Below, piece by piece: positions 35,032-44,961 of a stretch of 64,000 nucleotides of DNA. The notes below the pieces were generated by a model that saw only the letters and a program-made list of their open reading frames with translations, was not told the DNA's origin and did no database searches. Each line of letters starts with the position of its first letter. The first letter of the stretch is position 1. Origin of the DNA: Aedes albopictus (lineage: Eukaryota > Arthropoda > Insecta > Diptera > Culicidae); NCBI RefSeq assembly GCF_035046485.1, contig NC_085138.1, forward strand, positions 326,922,129 through 326,986,128, written 5' to 3'. Made by a program: the position numbers and the translations under genes.

Positions 35032-37118
35032 CCTTTTGTGATGAACCCGTTCAATGGGTCATCGGTTCAATCTCCTATTAGATACTTCAAGTTGATGGCG
35101 TTGTGATATTCTTGCTGCAAATATGCAATGATGCGTAAGTGCAACGGTGTAAACGTAAGTAGCGGCTCTTCCAGTGGGACTCCATATATAACCATGAAGT
35201 GATTACTCAATGTACTTAATGCACAATGCAATAACTGATAACAATAAAGCGTATGAGCTGGATGAGCTGAGGTTTGTGACATCTCATTTCCTAGGAAAGA
35301 ACTCTTCAATGAAGTCATTATTTGAGTTACTCACTGCAAACGAAGGAAATTGTTGTAGGATCTCTTGAACAACGTAGATGTTAATGTAAGTTTGAACATT
35401 TATCAAACATCCAGCCAAAAGTCTCATATAGAGCAAACTTATTTTAATCAATTTCATCGAGAAATCCAGATTCATTTCTTGAAGTGAAATATCCTTTCCT
35501 CTCCTCTTTTTTGCGTAACGTGCCCACTGGATTATAACTTAGCACCCCAAGTGCCGCTAACTAAGAGTTTCTCTGTATACATTCATTTTGCGGACACGAA
35601 GATATTCTATGTCTAAAGAAGTCAAAGAAATTTTTCTTACGACTGACAGGGAATTGAATCTATCGCCTTAGTACCTTAGTACGTGTAACACGATACAAGA
35701 AGGCAAAATGGTGAATGGCATAGAGAACTCTTAGATAATTACTATAGAAATGCTCACAGAACACTGAGAAGCAGGCTTTGTCCCAGATATCACGTTGTTC
35801 TAAAAAAAAGAATAACTCAAATGAGATGCATTTTTTATCGATAAACATTGTTATCTAAATATACTTCAATTGAGTATAAAAATAAATAGAAGGCACGCTC
35901 CACAATTCAATCACGTTTCTGCCATACTCTAGGCAACCCTCTGCCACGCGGGCTCTAATTGAGACATATTGACAAATCGTAATTCTACTCGCCGATAAAA
36001 GCTGGTATCACACGATTGAAGTGCGCTTTACGACGGTGACGACGGACAATTGTTTCACTTTGAAGTTCACGCAGCCATGTAAATAGATGTACGCTGAATG
36101 AATACAAGTGCCGGCGGCAGCCGACTCAACGGCCTTAGCTGAAGTGGACTAACCTGCCAAGCGCATCGCGTTGAAACCGGTTATTGATTGATGTTTTTTG
36201 AAATAGAGCGATTACAGATTGTAATCATGGGATCGATAGGTGAAATTCACTTATGAATGTAAATTCCGCCGGACTGAATCATGAGTTAGAATGGAATACT
36301 AACAAACGACGATTCTTAGATTAAGGGACGCTCACCATGCTGGAATAACTGAAATTTGTGCACGTTTCACGCTAGTCACAGTATTTTTCTGCGAACCAGC
36401 GACACCCCATAGGAATGGATCTGCATATAGAAGTGCCCGCAAAAAATAAACAGGCAAACCACAAAAGGCCATAAAGATGGGATCACTGACTCGCTCGCTT
36501 CCCGGTCCCGGGACTAACCCAGCTGTCATCGTAAAGGCGAATGATGTCTGGTTTTGCGAGATTTACTTTCAGTCACGTTTCGGTCCTGATGGTTATGAAA
36601 GGGAAACCGTGGCCGCCGCAGCCAGGTAGACGGCAGAAGATGTTTGTTTGCAAGACAATTTTGCATAATGTGCTGGAAGAGGGATTAGATAATTAGGGGC
36701 TTCTTTCTTCTCATCGCGTTATTGTTTGGATTTTGTTGTCGATAGTCGTTTGAACATTTTAAACAAAGATTTTAGAAGTTGTTTTTTATCTGAGTTGACG
36801 CAAGTTGAATACATTATTGCTACAATATCGACTGTATCCAGAAATATCCCGATTAGATATGAAGAAAACTAAATGTTAATGGTTCAGCACAAAACGCCTA
36901 ATTTATGAACTTTTATTTCCTGATTTTTTCTGAACTTCTTAAGTCTGAAGGCATGTTAGGCCTATTGAACAGGTTTATAAAGTGTGTGCGAATTTTTCTT
37001 ATAGTCTTCTTATTATCGGTCTAAAATCACACGACCGTCAAAATTAGTTTCTTATTTGGAGATCAAAAATATTAATTAAAATCGCATTGAACAGAGGGAT
37101 TCAAATGAAAAAAAAAAA
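35032..37118. other. Mostly low-repeat sequence, no gene recognised
   Basis: Contains a SINE 3' fragment at 35690-35800 (CACAGAACACTGAGAAGCAG). Minus-strand frames at 35067-35475 and 36332-36529 have varied composition but no domain I can name. 35850-36740 is less AT-rich and not visibly repetitive, so it could hold regulatory sequence or part of an unrecognised gene. Confidence 0.35.
35690..35800 (+). mobile_element. SINE 3' fragment
   Basis: GCTCACAGAACACTGAGAAG and CAGGCTTTGTCCCAGATATC match the 3' body of the SINEs at 47126-47416. The head is missing. Confidence 0.6.
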
Positions 37119-37119
37119 A

Positions 37120-38325
37120 CAGGAACAGAAACAGAACAGAAACAGAACAGAAACAGAACAGAAACAGAACAGAAACAGAACAGAAACAGAACAGAAACAG
37201 AACAGAAACAGAACAGAAACAGAACAGAAACAGAACAGAAACAGAACAGAAACAGAACAGAAACAGAACAGAAACAGAACAGAAACAGAACAGAAACAGA
37301 ACAGAAACAGAACAGAAACAGAACAGAAACAGAACAGAAACAGAACAGAAACAGAACAGAAACAGAACAGAAACAGAACAGAAACAGAACAGAAACAGAA
37401 CAGAAACAGAACAGAAACAGAACAGAAACAGAACAGAAACAGAACAGAAACAGAACAGAAACAGAACAGAAACAGAACAGAAACAGAACAGAAACAGAAC
37501 AGAAACAGAACAGAAGCAGAACAGAAACAGAACAGAAACAGAACAGAAACAGAACAGAAACAGAACAGAAACAGAACAGAAACAGAACAGAAACAGAACA
37601 GAAACAGAACAGAAACAGAACAGAAACAGAACAGAAACAGAACAGAAACAGAACAGAAACAGAACAGAAACAGAACAGAAACAGAACAGAAACAGAACAG
37701 AAACAGAACAGAAACAGAACAGAAACAGAACAGAAACAGAACAGAAACAGAACAGAAACAGAACAGAAACAGAACAGAAACAGAACAGAAACAGAACAGA
37801 AACAGAACAGAAACAGAACAGAAACAGAACAGAAACAGAACAGAAACAGAACAGAAACAGAACAGAAACAGAACAGAAACAGAACAGAAACAGAACAGAA
37901 ACAGAACAGAAACAGAACAGAAACAGAACAGAAACAGAACAGAAACAGAACAGAAACAGAACAGAAACAGAACAGAAACAGAACAGAAACAGAACAGAAA
38001 CAGAACAGAAACAGAACAGAAACAGAACAGAAACAGAACAGAAACAGAACAGAAACAGAACAGAAACAGAACAGAAACAGAACAGAAACAGAACAGAAAC
38101 AGAACAGAAACAGAACAGAAACAGAACAGAAACAGAACAGAAACAGAACAGAAACAGAACAGAAACAGAACAGAAACAGAACAGAAACAGAACAGAAACA
38201 GAACAGAAACAGAACAGAAACAGAACAGAAACAGAACAGAAACAGAACAGAAACAGAACAGAAACAGAACAGAAACAGAACAGAAACAGAACAGAAACAG
38301 AACAGAAACAGAATAGAAATAGAAC
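37120..38325. repeat. Near-perfect 11-bp satellite (ACAGAACAGAA)n, about 109 copies
   Basis: The 11-bp unit ACAGAACAGAA repeats for about 1.2 kb with a single internal substitution (A to G at 37516) and slight decay only at the two ends. The + strand has no T across the homogeneous core. Because 11 is not a multiple of 3 and no frame creates a stop, both strands carry open frames of about 410 codons with an 11-residue period (+ peptide TEQKQNRNRTE). These are by-products, not genes. Confidence 0.97.
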
Positions 38326-38339
38326 TGATTGATCATCTG

Positions 38340-39200
38340 AACCTCATAGACAGAGTCTTTGCAACGAAACGGTTTTCAGCATATGCACCTCGATGGGCAT
38401 TTTTGGAATCTTCTCCAAACCTCCATCAAAAGGGTTCTGGATTCTTTTGCGAAGGAGTTTTAGGTGCTTCTGAGTGATTGGTATTGGTATTTTTGAAGTG
38501 ATCCCAACGATTTCTCCGAATCTACAAGAAGAAAGTTTTCAGTGCTTTGGAATGCAAGCTCAGATTATGGGTTCTTAGACATGGGGTTTTCAAAACCATC
38601 CTGAAGAGATTCTCAGAACCTCAAAGAAGTTGTTTTAAAAGTTATAAGAAAAAAATCCTGGAACCTGTGACAAAGGAGAAAGGATTCTTGGAACCCCTTC
38701 TAGAACGTTTGATCTTCCGAGAAACGATCCTCGGATCCTTCGAAAAGGGGTTCTCTGAATCTTCGTGAAGTAATTGTAGGAACGTTTGAGAAATAAATCT
38801 TGGATCCTCCGAAAAAGCATGATCGGAACTTCTGTTTAAAGATTCTTTGAATCTTCAGAAAGGGATTTTCGGTTCGTCTGAAAAAAGATTCTCGTTAATT
38901 CTGATATCTTATGCTGGGATCCTCAAAAAAGGGATTTTCAGAACTTTTGAGAACAGGTTGTTGGAACGTCCAAGCCTCCTGAACTTGGGAAAAGGGGTTT
39001 TGGATCGTACAAAAATATACATCTGACCTTTGAGAAGGACTCCTCGGACCCTTCGAAAAGCGAATAGCTAAACATATGAGTAAGGATTCTATAAAAATCT
39101 AATCAGGGTTACTTGGAACCTTCGTGAAGTTTTGGAACCTGTTAGAACCTCCGAGAATCCGGGATATCCGTGAAGAGATTCTGAAAACCTTCAAGCAGGC
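38340..39200. repeat. Degenerate minisatellite, TTCGAAAAGGGATTCTCGGA type
   Basis: Loose units around CCTTCGAAAAGGGATTCTTGG and GGAACCTTC recur, with spacing near multiples of 12. It continues at 39880-40200 beyond a BEL/Pao relic. The frames in it are repeat translations. Confidence 0.6.
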
Positions 39201-39254
39201 AATTTGGGACCATTTGGGAATGGAATCTTGAAAAAATATTCTTGCAAACTATTC

Positions 39255-39370
39255 TTCGCCTTCTTCTTCTTATCCTTCTTGTTCGTATCTTTTTATTCTT
39301 CTTCTACTACTACTTCTTATATTTCTTCTTCGTCTTCTGCTTCTATTATTTCTTCTTCTGAGCAAAACAC
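39255..39370. repeat. TTC-rich microsatellite
   Basis: Imperfect (TTC)n/(TTA)n run, translated as a Ser-rich frame at 39204-39404. Not a gene. Confidence 0.8.
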
Positions 39371-39559
39371 TGCTGAAGTATGTTCGAGTCACAGTTTAAA
39401 GTAAGTATGGGTTCCACGTTGTTAACGGTATAAGACTTCTTCATGTCTTCATCGACGCCAGCGAAAATTGATTAACAGCTCTCGCTGTTCCTGGATGACC
39501 ACTGAGTTTTGCGGTTAGGCAGAAGAACTGCTGCATGCCAGTTCATCGATGAAGATGCC

Positions 39560-39860
39560 GTTCATAACATTTTGATGCCGAAGAATCATCCAGTCCCGAC
39601 ACTGATTATCCCATTTATCCACAATCGCTATCTCCATCTGAACAACGAAACGGTCGTCTACAAACTGCGGTAAAAATACAAGATCTCACAACTACGAAGA
39701 ACCTGCCACGAAGTTCGACAGCAATGCCAGTTTTGCAAAAAAAATGCCCGATCGCATCCACCGGTTTCAGCCGACCTTTCGACAGCTCGCCTAACAGCAT
39801 GCTCAAGACCGTTCTTCTATGGTGGGATCGACTTCCTCGTACCACTATGCAAGTAGTCCA
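39560..39860 (+). pseudogene. BEL/Pao retrotransposon integrase N-terminal fragment
   Basis: The + strand reads NILMPKNHPVPTLI, NNETVVYKLR, then EVRQQCQFCKKNA, ADLSTARLTACSRPF and GGIDFLVP. This is the zinc-binding (HHCC) region and the start of the integrase core as arranged in BEL/Pao pol. A stop interrupts it and both sides run into minisatellite. Integrase inserts element cDNA into the genome. This copy cannot work. Confidence 0.75.
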
Positions 39861-39879
39861 TCCCTTTTCTGAAACAGGT

Positions 39880-40200
39880 TCATGCAGGAATTTGCAACCA
39901 CGAGTTTCTTGCAACCCTTGAAAAGGGATTCCCGGAGCTTCCTAAAACAAACCATCAAAGAGATTTTGGGACCCTCTGAAACGAAAAAAAGATTAGCGAA
40001 GTCTCAAAGAGCAACTTTAGTTGCCTACCGGGAGGTATTCCGGAGTTCTCAAAAAAGGAATTTAAGAATCCCAGAGATTCTCGTAATCTTCGTGAAGAAA
40101 TTTTCGAGCTTCCGAAAAGGAAGTCTTGGAAATTCTGAGCAGGGATCCTCAGAACCTCTGTGAAGAGATTTTTTGATCCTCCATGAAAGAATTTTCGGAT
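39880..40200. repeat. Degenerate minisatellite, TTCGAAAAGGGATTC type (right block)
   Basis: GAAAAGGGATTCCCGGAGCTT and AGGAATTTAAGAATCCCAG-type units, a continuation of 38340-39200. Confidence 0.5.
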
Positions 40201-40267
40201 CTACTTAGGTAGAACCCATTTGGGTAAAATATATTTAGGTACCTCCACTTAGGTAACGTTACGTCAG

Positions 40268-40422
40268 TTGTCTAGGCGTTTCTTATGCGTAGAAATATGG
40301 GTACGATTTCCGCTCCAGTCGGTGAAAACTTTTCGTCAAACAAAAAATTCTTCACTGAACCACAGCGAGTTTCATGCGTTATCCGTTGTCTTATGTTAGC
40401 GATTGTTCAGTCTGTGCAACCC
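40268..40422 (+). mobile_element. SINE copy (TTTTCGTCAAAC family)
   Basis: GAAAACTTTTCGTCAAACAA, TTATCCGTTGTCTTATGTTA and GTTCAGTCTGTGCAACC match the element at 7178-7378. The B box is degraded. Confidence 0.65.
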
Positions 40423-40489
40423 CACGAAGCTCACATGAGACCAATATGTAACACAAAATATATTGTAGGCCTTTTGAACGCCCTCAAAA

Positions 40490-41090
40490 ACCACTGTAGC
40501 ACCCGGAGACCCTCAGGAATCCTCCAAAAAGCATCTGAAATCCGCTGAAAAACTCCTGAAACTTCCTGAAACGGCTCCGAAATCCCCTACAACTGGCTAG
40601 GACCCACTGTAACGCACATTAGAACTACTGAATTCCCAGAAAACGCTTCCGCTGAAGCTTCCTGAAATGCCTTCGAAAGCCTCATGAAACCCCCTTGGAC
40701 CCCATGTTATGCACCTGGGACCCTTCGAAAGCCCCGGAAACGCCTCTGAAACCCGCTAAATATCATCTGAAATCTGCTAACTTTCTGAAATGCCACCGAA
40801 TACCCCCTGTAACGCACCTGTAGCCCCTTAAAACGAGCCTGTAACGGCTCCGAGACCCCCAGAAAATCCTCTGAAATGCCTCCGAAATCCCCTGCAACCC
40901 CATCAAACTTATAAGACACATGGGACCTTCCGTAACTCCGTAAAACAGTCTGGTAATGCACAATGTATACATTATAACGCACCTGAGTTGCTCCGAAACC
41001 CCTCAAAAATGCCTCTGAGGCCCCTTGAAATGCTTTTAAACTCTCATGAAACGCCTTCAAAAGCCTTTTGAAATTCCGCATGACCCTCCT
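40490..41090. repeat. Degenerate minisatellite, CCTGAAACGCCTCCGAAACC type
   Basis: Units such as CTGAAACGGCTCCGAAATCC and CCCTGTAACGCACCTG recur in roughly 12-bp steps. The minus-strand frame 40707-41081 is its translation. Confidence 0.6.
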
Positions 41091-41279
41091 TTAAATCTCC
41101 TAGCCACTCGCTTCGTGGTAACCTTGAAATCCATCAACATGCTAAACTGAATCGATTTTGATAAAAACTCTATTCAGGCAGTCCCGACTCATTACCTAAA
41201 TGGAGATTTGAATGTAAAACAAAAATAAATGCATTTGTTATATGTATGTATCAACCCTATGTATTTAACAACTCGGAAA

Positions 41280-41848
41280 TTGAACACTTCATTGGACACC
41301 ATGATCTCGAGCGTGAACGGTGAGCTGTTTGCAAAATTTCGTGGCAATAATAACATGGTGATTGAGGGATCGCTCTTTCCCCATCTATCAGAGCACATCG
41401 ACAGGAAGAGAAAATCGGGCGCCGGTTCAACACACGCCGACTGGAAGACGCTGCAGTGAAAAAGAAGGTGGAAGCGTATGAGATTAATGGACCGCCATCA
41501 AGAACGTCTTCATCGCCACCACCACATCGCTAGAATAATTTGGGTGATCTACGCACCCGAAAAAAAAAACAGTGGATCACAGATGACACCCGGAGGAAGA
41601 GAGGATCGAAGGAACGCCAAAGCCGCGATAGAGCGAGCGAAAACACGAGAAGCCAAAGTCGTAGACTGTCAGCGCTGTTCGGCTTTCGAGGAAGAAGCAA
41701 AGCGGTCATGTAGGCGGGGCAAAAGAGCGTGGTGGACTCCGACGAAGGCAAGAAAGCTGCAAATATCGGCGACATTCGTCTCCTCCTACGATGTATCACA
41801 TCGCCTTAGTGGGACTAAGATAAGGGCTACGATGCCCGTGAAGGACAC
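41280..41848 (+). pseudogene. LINE segment: endonuclease end and linker
   Basis: VNGELFAKFRGNNNMVIEGS followed by SLFPH is the distal part of the apurinic-type endonuclease of RTE LINEs. RFNTRRLEDAAV and the basic linker NAKAAIERAKTREAKVV follow. Frameshifted. It ends at the target duplication TGAAGGACAC (41839-41848). Confidence 0.75.
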
Positions 41849-42383
41849 GCCACGATATAGGCATACCCCTATGAACGGAGTGCGAATTCCGAAAAAGCTA
41901 CCGATCGATAGAATTTGTGATGAAAACAGAACAATACATAGGTAGTCGGGTGCCTGAAAGTTTTGCCAGTCTTGGTAAGGTGGTATGAACTACCAACCAA
42001 GCCGATCTGTTTAAAAGCACAGGTCGCACGGCAGAAGTTTCACGCATTCGATGTATTCGTTCAATACATGGCCTACTTGCCTAATTTCACCTTCTATAAA
42101 ATTTTCACACTTGTTCGCTACCTAGCGAATTCTATCATATCTATGGTCCACTGCACGACCTTACCTGCTTACTCTCACAGAAAATTTGAAGTTTGAGAGG
42201 TGCCGACACCGCTCAAACGTCAAATTTCGTGTGAGAGTAAGCAGGTCAGTATAAATTCGTGCAGTAATCCATCATTTCATTATTCACTTTGATCTCTACT
42301 CCCTTATACTATGAGTAGAAAGAGACCGATATAGCCACAAAATCATCAAGTTATAAATAAATTACGGTCGATAAATCAGAATA
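41849..42383. mobile_element. Insertion with 10-bp TSD TGAAGGACAC
   Basis: TGAAGGACAC at 41839-41848 and 42384-42393 marks a 535-bp insertion in the LINE. It contains a hairpin at 42166-42246 (CTGCTTACTCTCACAGAAAA mirrored by TTTCGTGTGAGAGTAAGCAG). No family assigned. The target length suits a retroposon. Confidence 0.65.
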
Positions 42384-42393
42384 TGAAGGACAC

Positions 42394-43082
42394 ATCTGGA
42401 CAGCTATTGACGAACCCGACTGACCAGCTGAAACGCTGACGCTGGATTGAGCACTTTGGAAACCTTTTTCAAGTGTCGGCCATGCCATCAACATCTCAGC
42501 ATGATACGCCAAGGGTTCGACACATCACCCGTGTCAATAGTCAACACCGAAGATCCATCATTGCAGGAGATAGAAACAGGCATCCATAGCGTGAAACCGA
42601 ACAGAGCCCCAGGGATCGATCGAATATCAACCGAGAGGCTCAAAGCTGACCCCGTAGTATCTGCACAATTGTTGCATAAATTAGTCCTGTTCAACGACGT
42701 AGGTTGAACTTGCTCGAAGTTGCTGCATCTTGCTCTTACCCGTTTGTTGACAAATGGGTAAGAGCAGGATGCAGCAACTTCGAGCAAGTTCAACCTGCGT
42801 CGTTGAACAGGACTATTATTCTGCAACACATGGGAAACCGCGACATTGCCGGTCGACTGGATGCAAGGCGAATTAGTAGAAGTGCCCAAAAAGGATGACC
42901 TGACTGTGTGCGATGATGGAAGGGGTACATGAAGGGGTATCATGTTGCTGTGCATCGTCCTCAAAGTCCTCTGCAAAGTCAATCTTAATCGGCTACAGGA
43001 GAAGATTGACGCAACACTCCGGCTGCAGCAAGCAGGATTCTGTGCCGGACGATCCTATGGTCCACACACGCTCCGTATCATT
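42394..43082 (+). pseudogene. LINE segment: RT N-terminal blocks
   Basis: VNTEDPSLQEIETGIHSVK, then NRAPGIDRISTERLKADPV, and after a hairpin MITE QHMGNRDIAGRLDARRI, CIVLKVLCKVNLNRLQEKI and QQAGFCAGRS. These are the first RT blocks, with the APGxD motif. Stops and frameshifts are present. Confidence 0.75.
42682..42815. mobile_element. 134-bp hairpin MITE in the LINE, TA target
   Basis: TAGTCCTGTTCAACGACGTA is mirrored by TGCGTCGTTGAACAGGACTA, and the stem of about 60 bp is almost perfect, around GTTTGTTGAC. Removing it restores LLHKL followed by ILQHMGN in the LINE. Confidence 0.85.
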
Positions 43083-43787
43083 CTTCTTCTTCTTTATGGC
43101 TCAACGTCCATACTAGGACTTGGTCTGCCTCGCCTTCAACTTGGTGCTCTTTGATCACTTCCACAGTTCCCAAGCAGCACCTGCAACATCAAGCAGATTG
43201 TGGCTTTCTATGCTTTGGTCTAAATGAGTTGCACTAGAAGCACACGAAACTTCCATCTTGTCAGTTGAGTTGCATTTAAAGTCCGTGACAAAGAAGGTGC
43301 AATAAAGTAACAAGTAACTTCAGTAGCTTTTATGGTGTGTTGAGCATCGATTCTCTCACAGAGCTTTTGGTGTAGTATGTAAGGTGAGTAGATGATACTC
43401 CTGGTGTCCATGGTTCGAGTCTGGACAAAATCTTTTCCCAACTTTTTTATCATTCCTTCTCGTTTATGTTGCATAAGAATTCAGAATCTGCGCTTTTTGG
43501 GTTTCAAAGAAGAAGCAGTTGCGTTCTGTCGTCCGTAATACGGACAGCGAATAAATTCCACTAAGGTTGCTGTTACTGGATTAGCAACAAGTCGTGTTGC
43601 TTGGGATTATTAATTGAAGGGCTTTCTTTGCCTGCCATTGCATGAATTTGTATATTGTGAGGCAAGTACAATGATACTCTACCCAAGGAGTCGAGAAAAT
43701 TTTCTCGACCGGAACGGGAATCGAACCCGTCGTCTCCGGATTGGCGATCCGTAGCCTTAACCACTAGGCTAACTAGAGATTGGAGAC
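43083..43787 (-). mobile_element. tRNA-headed SINE in the LINE, itself split by a MITE
   Basis: On the - strand the head TAGCCTAGTGGTTAAGGCTA and the B box GGTTCGATTCC lie at 43700-43775, and the 3' (GAA)n tail lies at 43083-43097. CCGTATCAT (43073) and CCGTAACAT (43788) are the probable target duplication. The body is broken by the MITE at 43168-43608. Confidence 0.75.
43168..43608. mobile_element. CCCAAGCA-type MITE inside the SINE
   Basis: CCCAAGCAGCACCTGCAAC at the left and GTCGTGTTGCTTGGG at the right are imperfect inverted ends related to the CCCAAGTAACAC family. Deleting it joins CACTTCCACAGTT to ATTAATTGAAGGG of the SINE. Exact boundary plus or minus 3 bp. Confidence 0.6.
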
Positions 43788-44505
43788 CCGTAACATCTTG
43801 AAGCAAATCATTAAATTCCAAGAATCTCTCTACCTGGTGTTCATTGATTACGAAAAAGCTTTCGTCCGTCTCAATCATGAAGACATGTGGAGAGCCCTCT
43901 GGTGCAAGGGTGTCCCTGAGAAAATCATTGGCCTCACGAAGCGCAGTACAGTGCATTTTCTGGCAGAGTACTGTCCAACGCTGATTTATCCGACCCCATC
44001 CGGGTCGTTGCTGGAGTGAGGCAAGGATGTATACTATCACCGCTACTGTTCCTCATTGTAATCGACGAGACTCTGGTAGGTGCGATTGATCGTGCACCAA
44101 ATCGTGGGTTGCTGTGGCAGCTCATTACCATGGAGCACCTAAATGACTTTGAACTTACTGATGACGTTGCTCTCTTAGCTAAACGGCGGCGGTCTGACAT
44201 GCAGAGTAAGTTCGATAATTTGTCGATCGCTTCTCGGTGGCAGGTCGTACCAACAACGTCAACAAGACCAAACCTTTGGATGTAAAGACGGTCAACTTTT
44301 TCAGCTAACGTGAAAGCTATGGACAAGCAGTAGAGAATGATGGAAGCTTCCTATATTTTTGAAGCCAAATGACAGCCGATGGTGGTACCAAAATCTATAA
44401 AGGTACACAGATTAAGAAGACGAGTTTGTGAGTTTAAGGAATTTATGGAAAAAACAATCACACTAGTCAACGCGTTTTCAACTCGAATGTGAAATCAGTG
44501 CTGCT
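43787..44505 (+). pseudogene. LINE segment: RT palm
   Basis: KFQESLYLVFIDYEKAFVR and LNHEDMWRAL, then GVPEKIIGL, VRQGCILSPLLFLIVIDE, MEHLNDFELTDDVALLAKR, and finally NSNVKSVLL. These are the palm blocks of an RT that would copy LINE RNA at a nicked target. The catalytic block reads TDDV where ADDV is usual. Frameshifts mean it is inactive. It stops at 44505, inside the GTGCTGCT target of the next insertion. Confidence 0.85.
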
Positions 44506-44768
44506 TAGACTGGCCCAAATGCAAAAATGTCGAAAAATTCCACGGGGCACCCTCTAGAATCGTGCCTTTGGATGCGAAGAGCAATCTGTGAAAATTTCAG
44601 ATGAATCGGTTTAAAACTGAGCTGGCGCAAATGAGTTGAAGGTTTGTATGGGATCTTCAATCCAAATATATGGGAAATTGGATGACCTCCAGTCTCTCAT
44701 TCAACACGCTGGGTGAAAGAGTTTGATTTGGCCCATAATTGAAAGAATAATGGTAGTTGATACCCTAA

Positions 44769-44933
44769 GGGAACGTCCATAAATTACGTCACGCTTTTAG
44801 GGGGAGGGGGGGTTCAGTAAAGTGTGACAACCCATACAAAAATTTCAGAGGTCTCATACAAAAAGTGTGACAAAGGGGGGAGGGGTTTTTGAAAATTGGC
44901 AATTTTTGCGTGACGTAATTTATGGACGCTCCC
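44769..44933. mobile_element. 165-bp MITE with GGGAACGTCCATAAATTACG ends, TSD TAA
   Basis: GGGAACGTCCATAAATTACG plus TCACGC mirrors GCGTGACGTAATTTATGGACG plus CTCCC with one mismatch. TAA lies on both sides (44766-44768, 44934-44936). Diverged sibling at 34014-34175. Confidence 0.9.
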
Positions 44934-44961
44934 TAAGGAACAACTTTGTATAAGACCATAT

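Noticed and set aside
35067..35475. Minus-strand gene (chemoreceptor-like composition)
   Set aside because: Overlapping short frames with hydrophobic stretches but no receptor signature, no splice pattern and no continuous long frame.
37087..38325. CRISPR-like array
   Set aside because: Tandem units have no spacers and the genome is eukaryotic.
37087..38336. Open frames of about 410 codons on both strands
   Set aside because: They are translations of the 11-bp satellite. Every frame is open because the unit makes no stop codon in any register.
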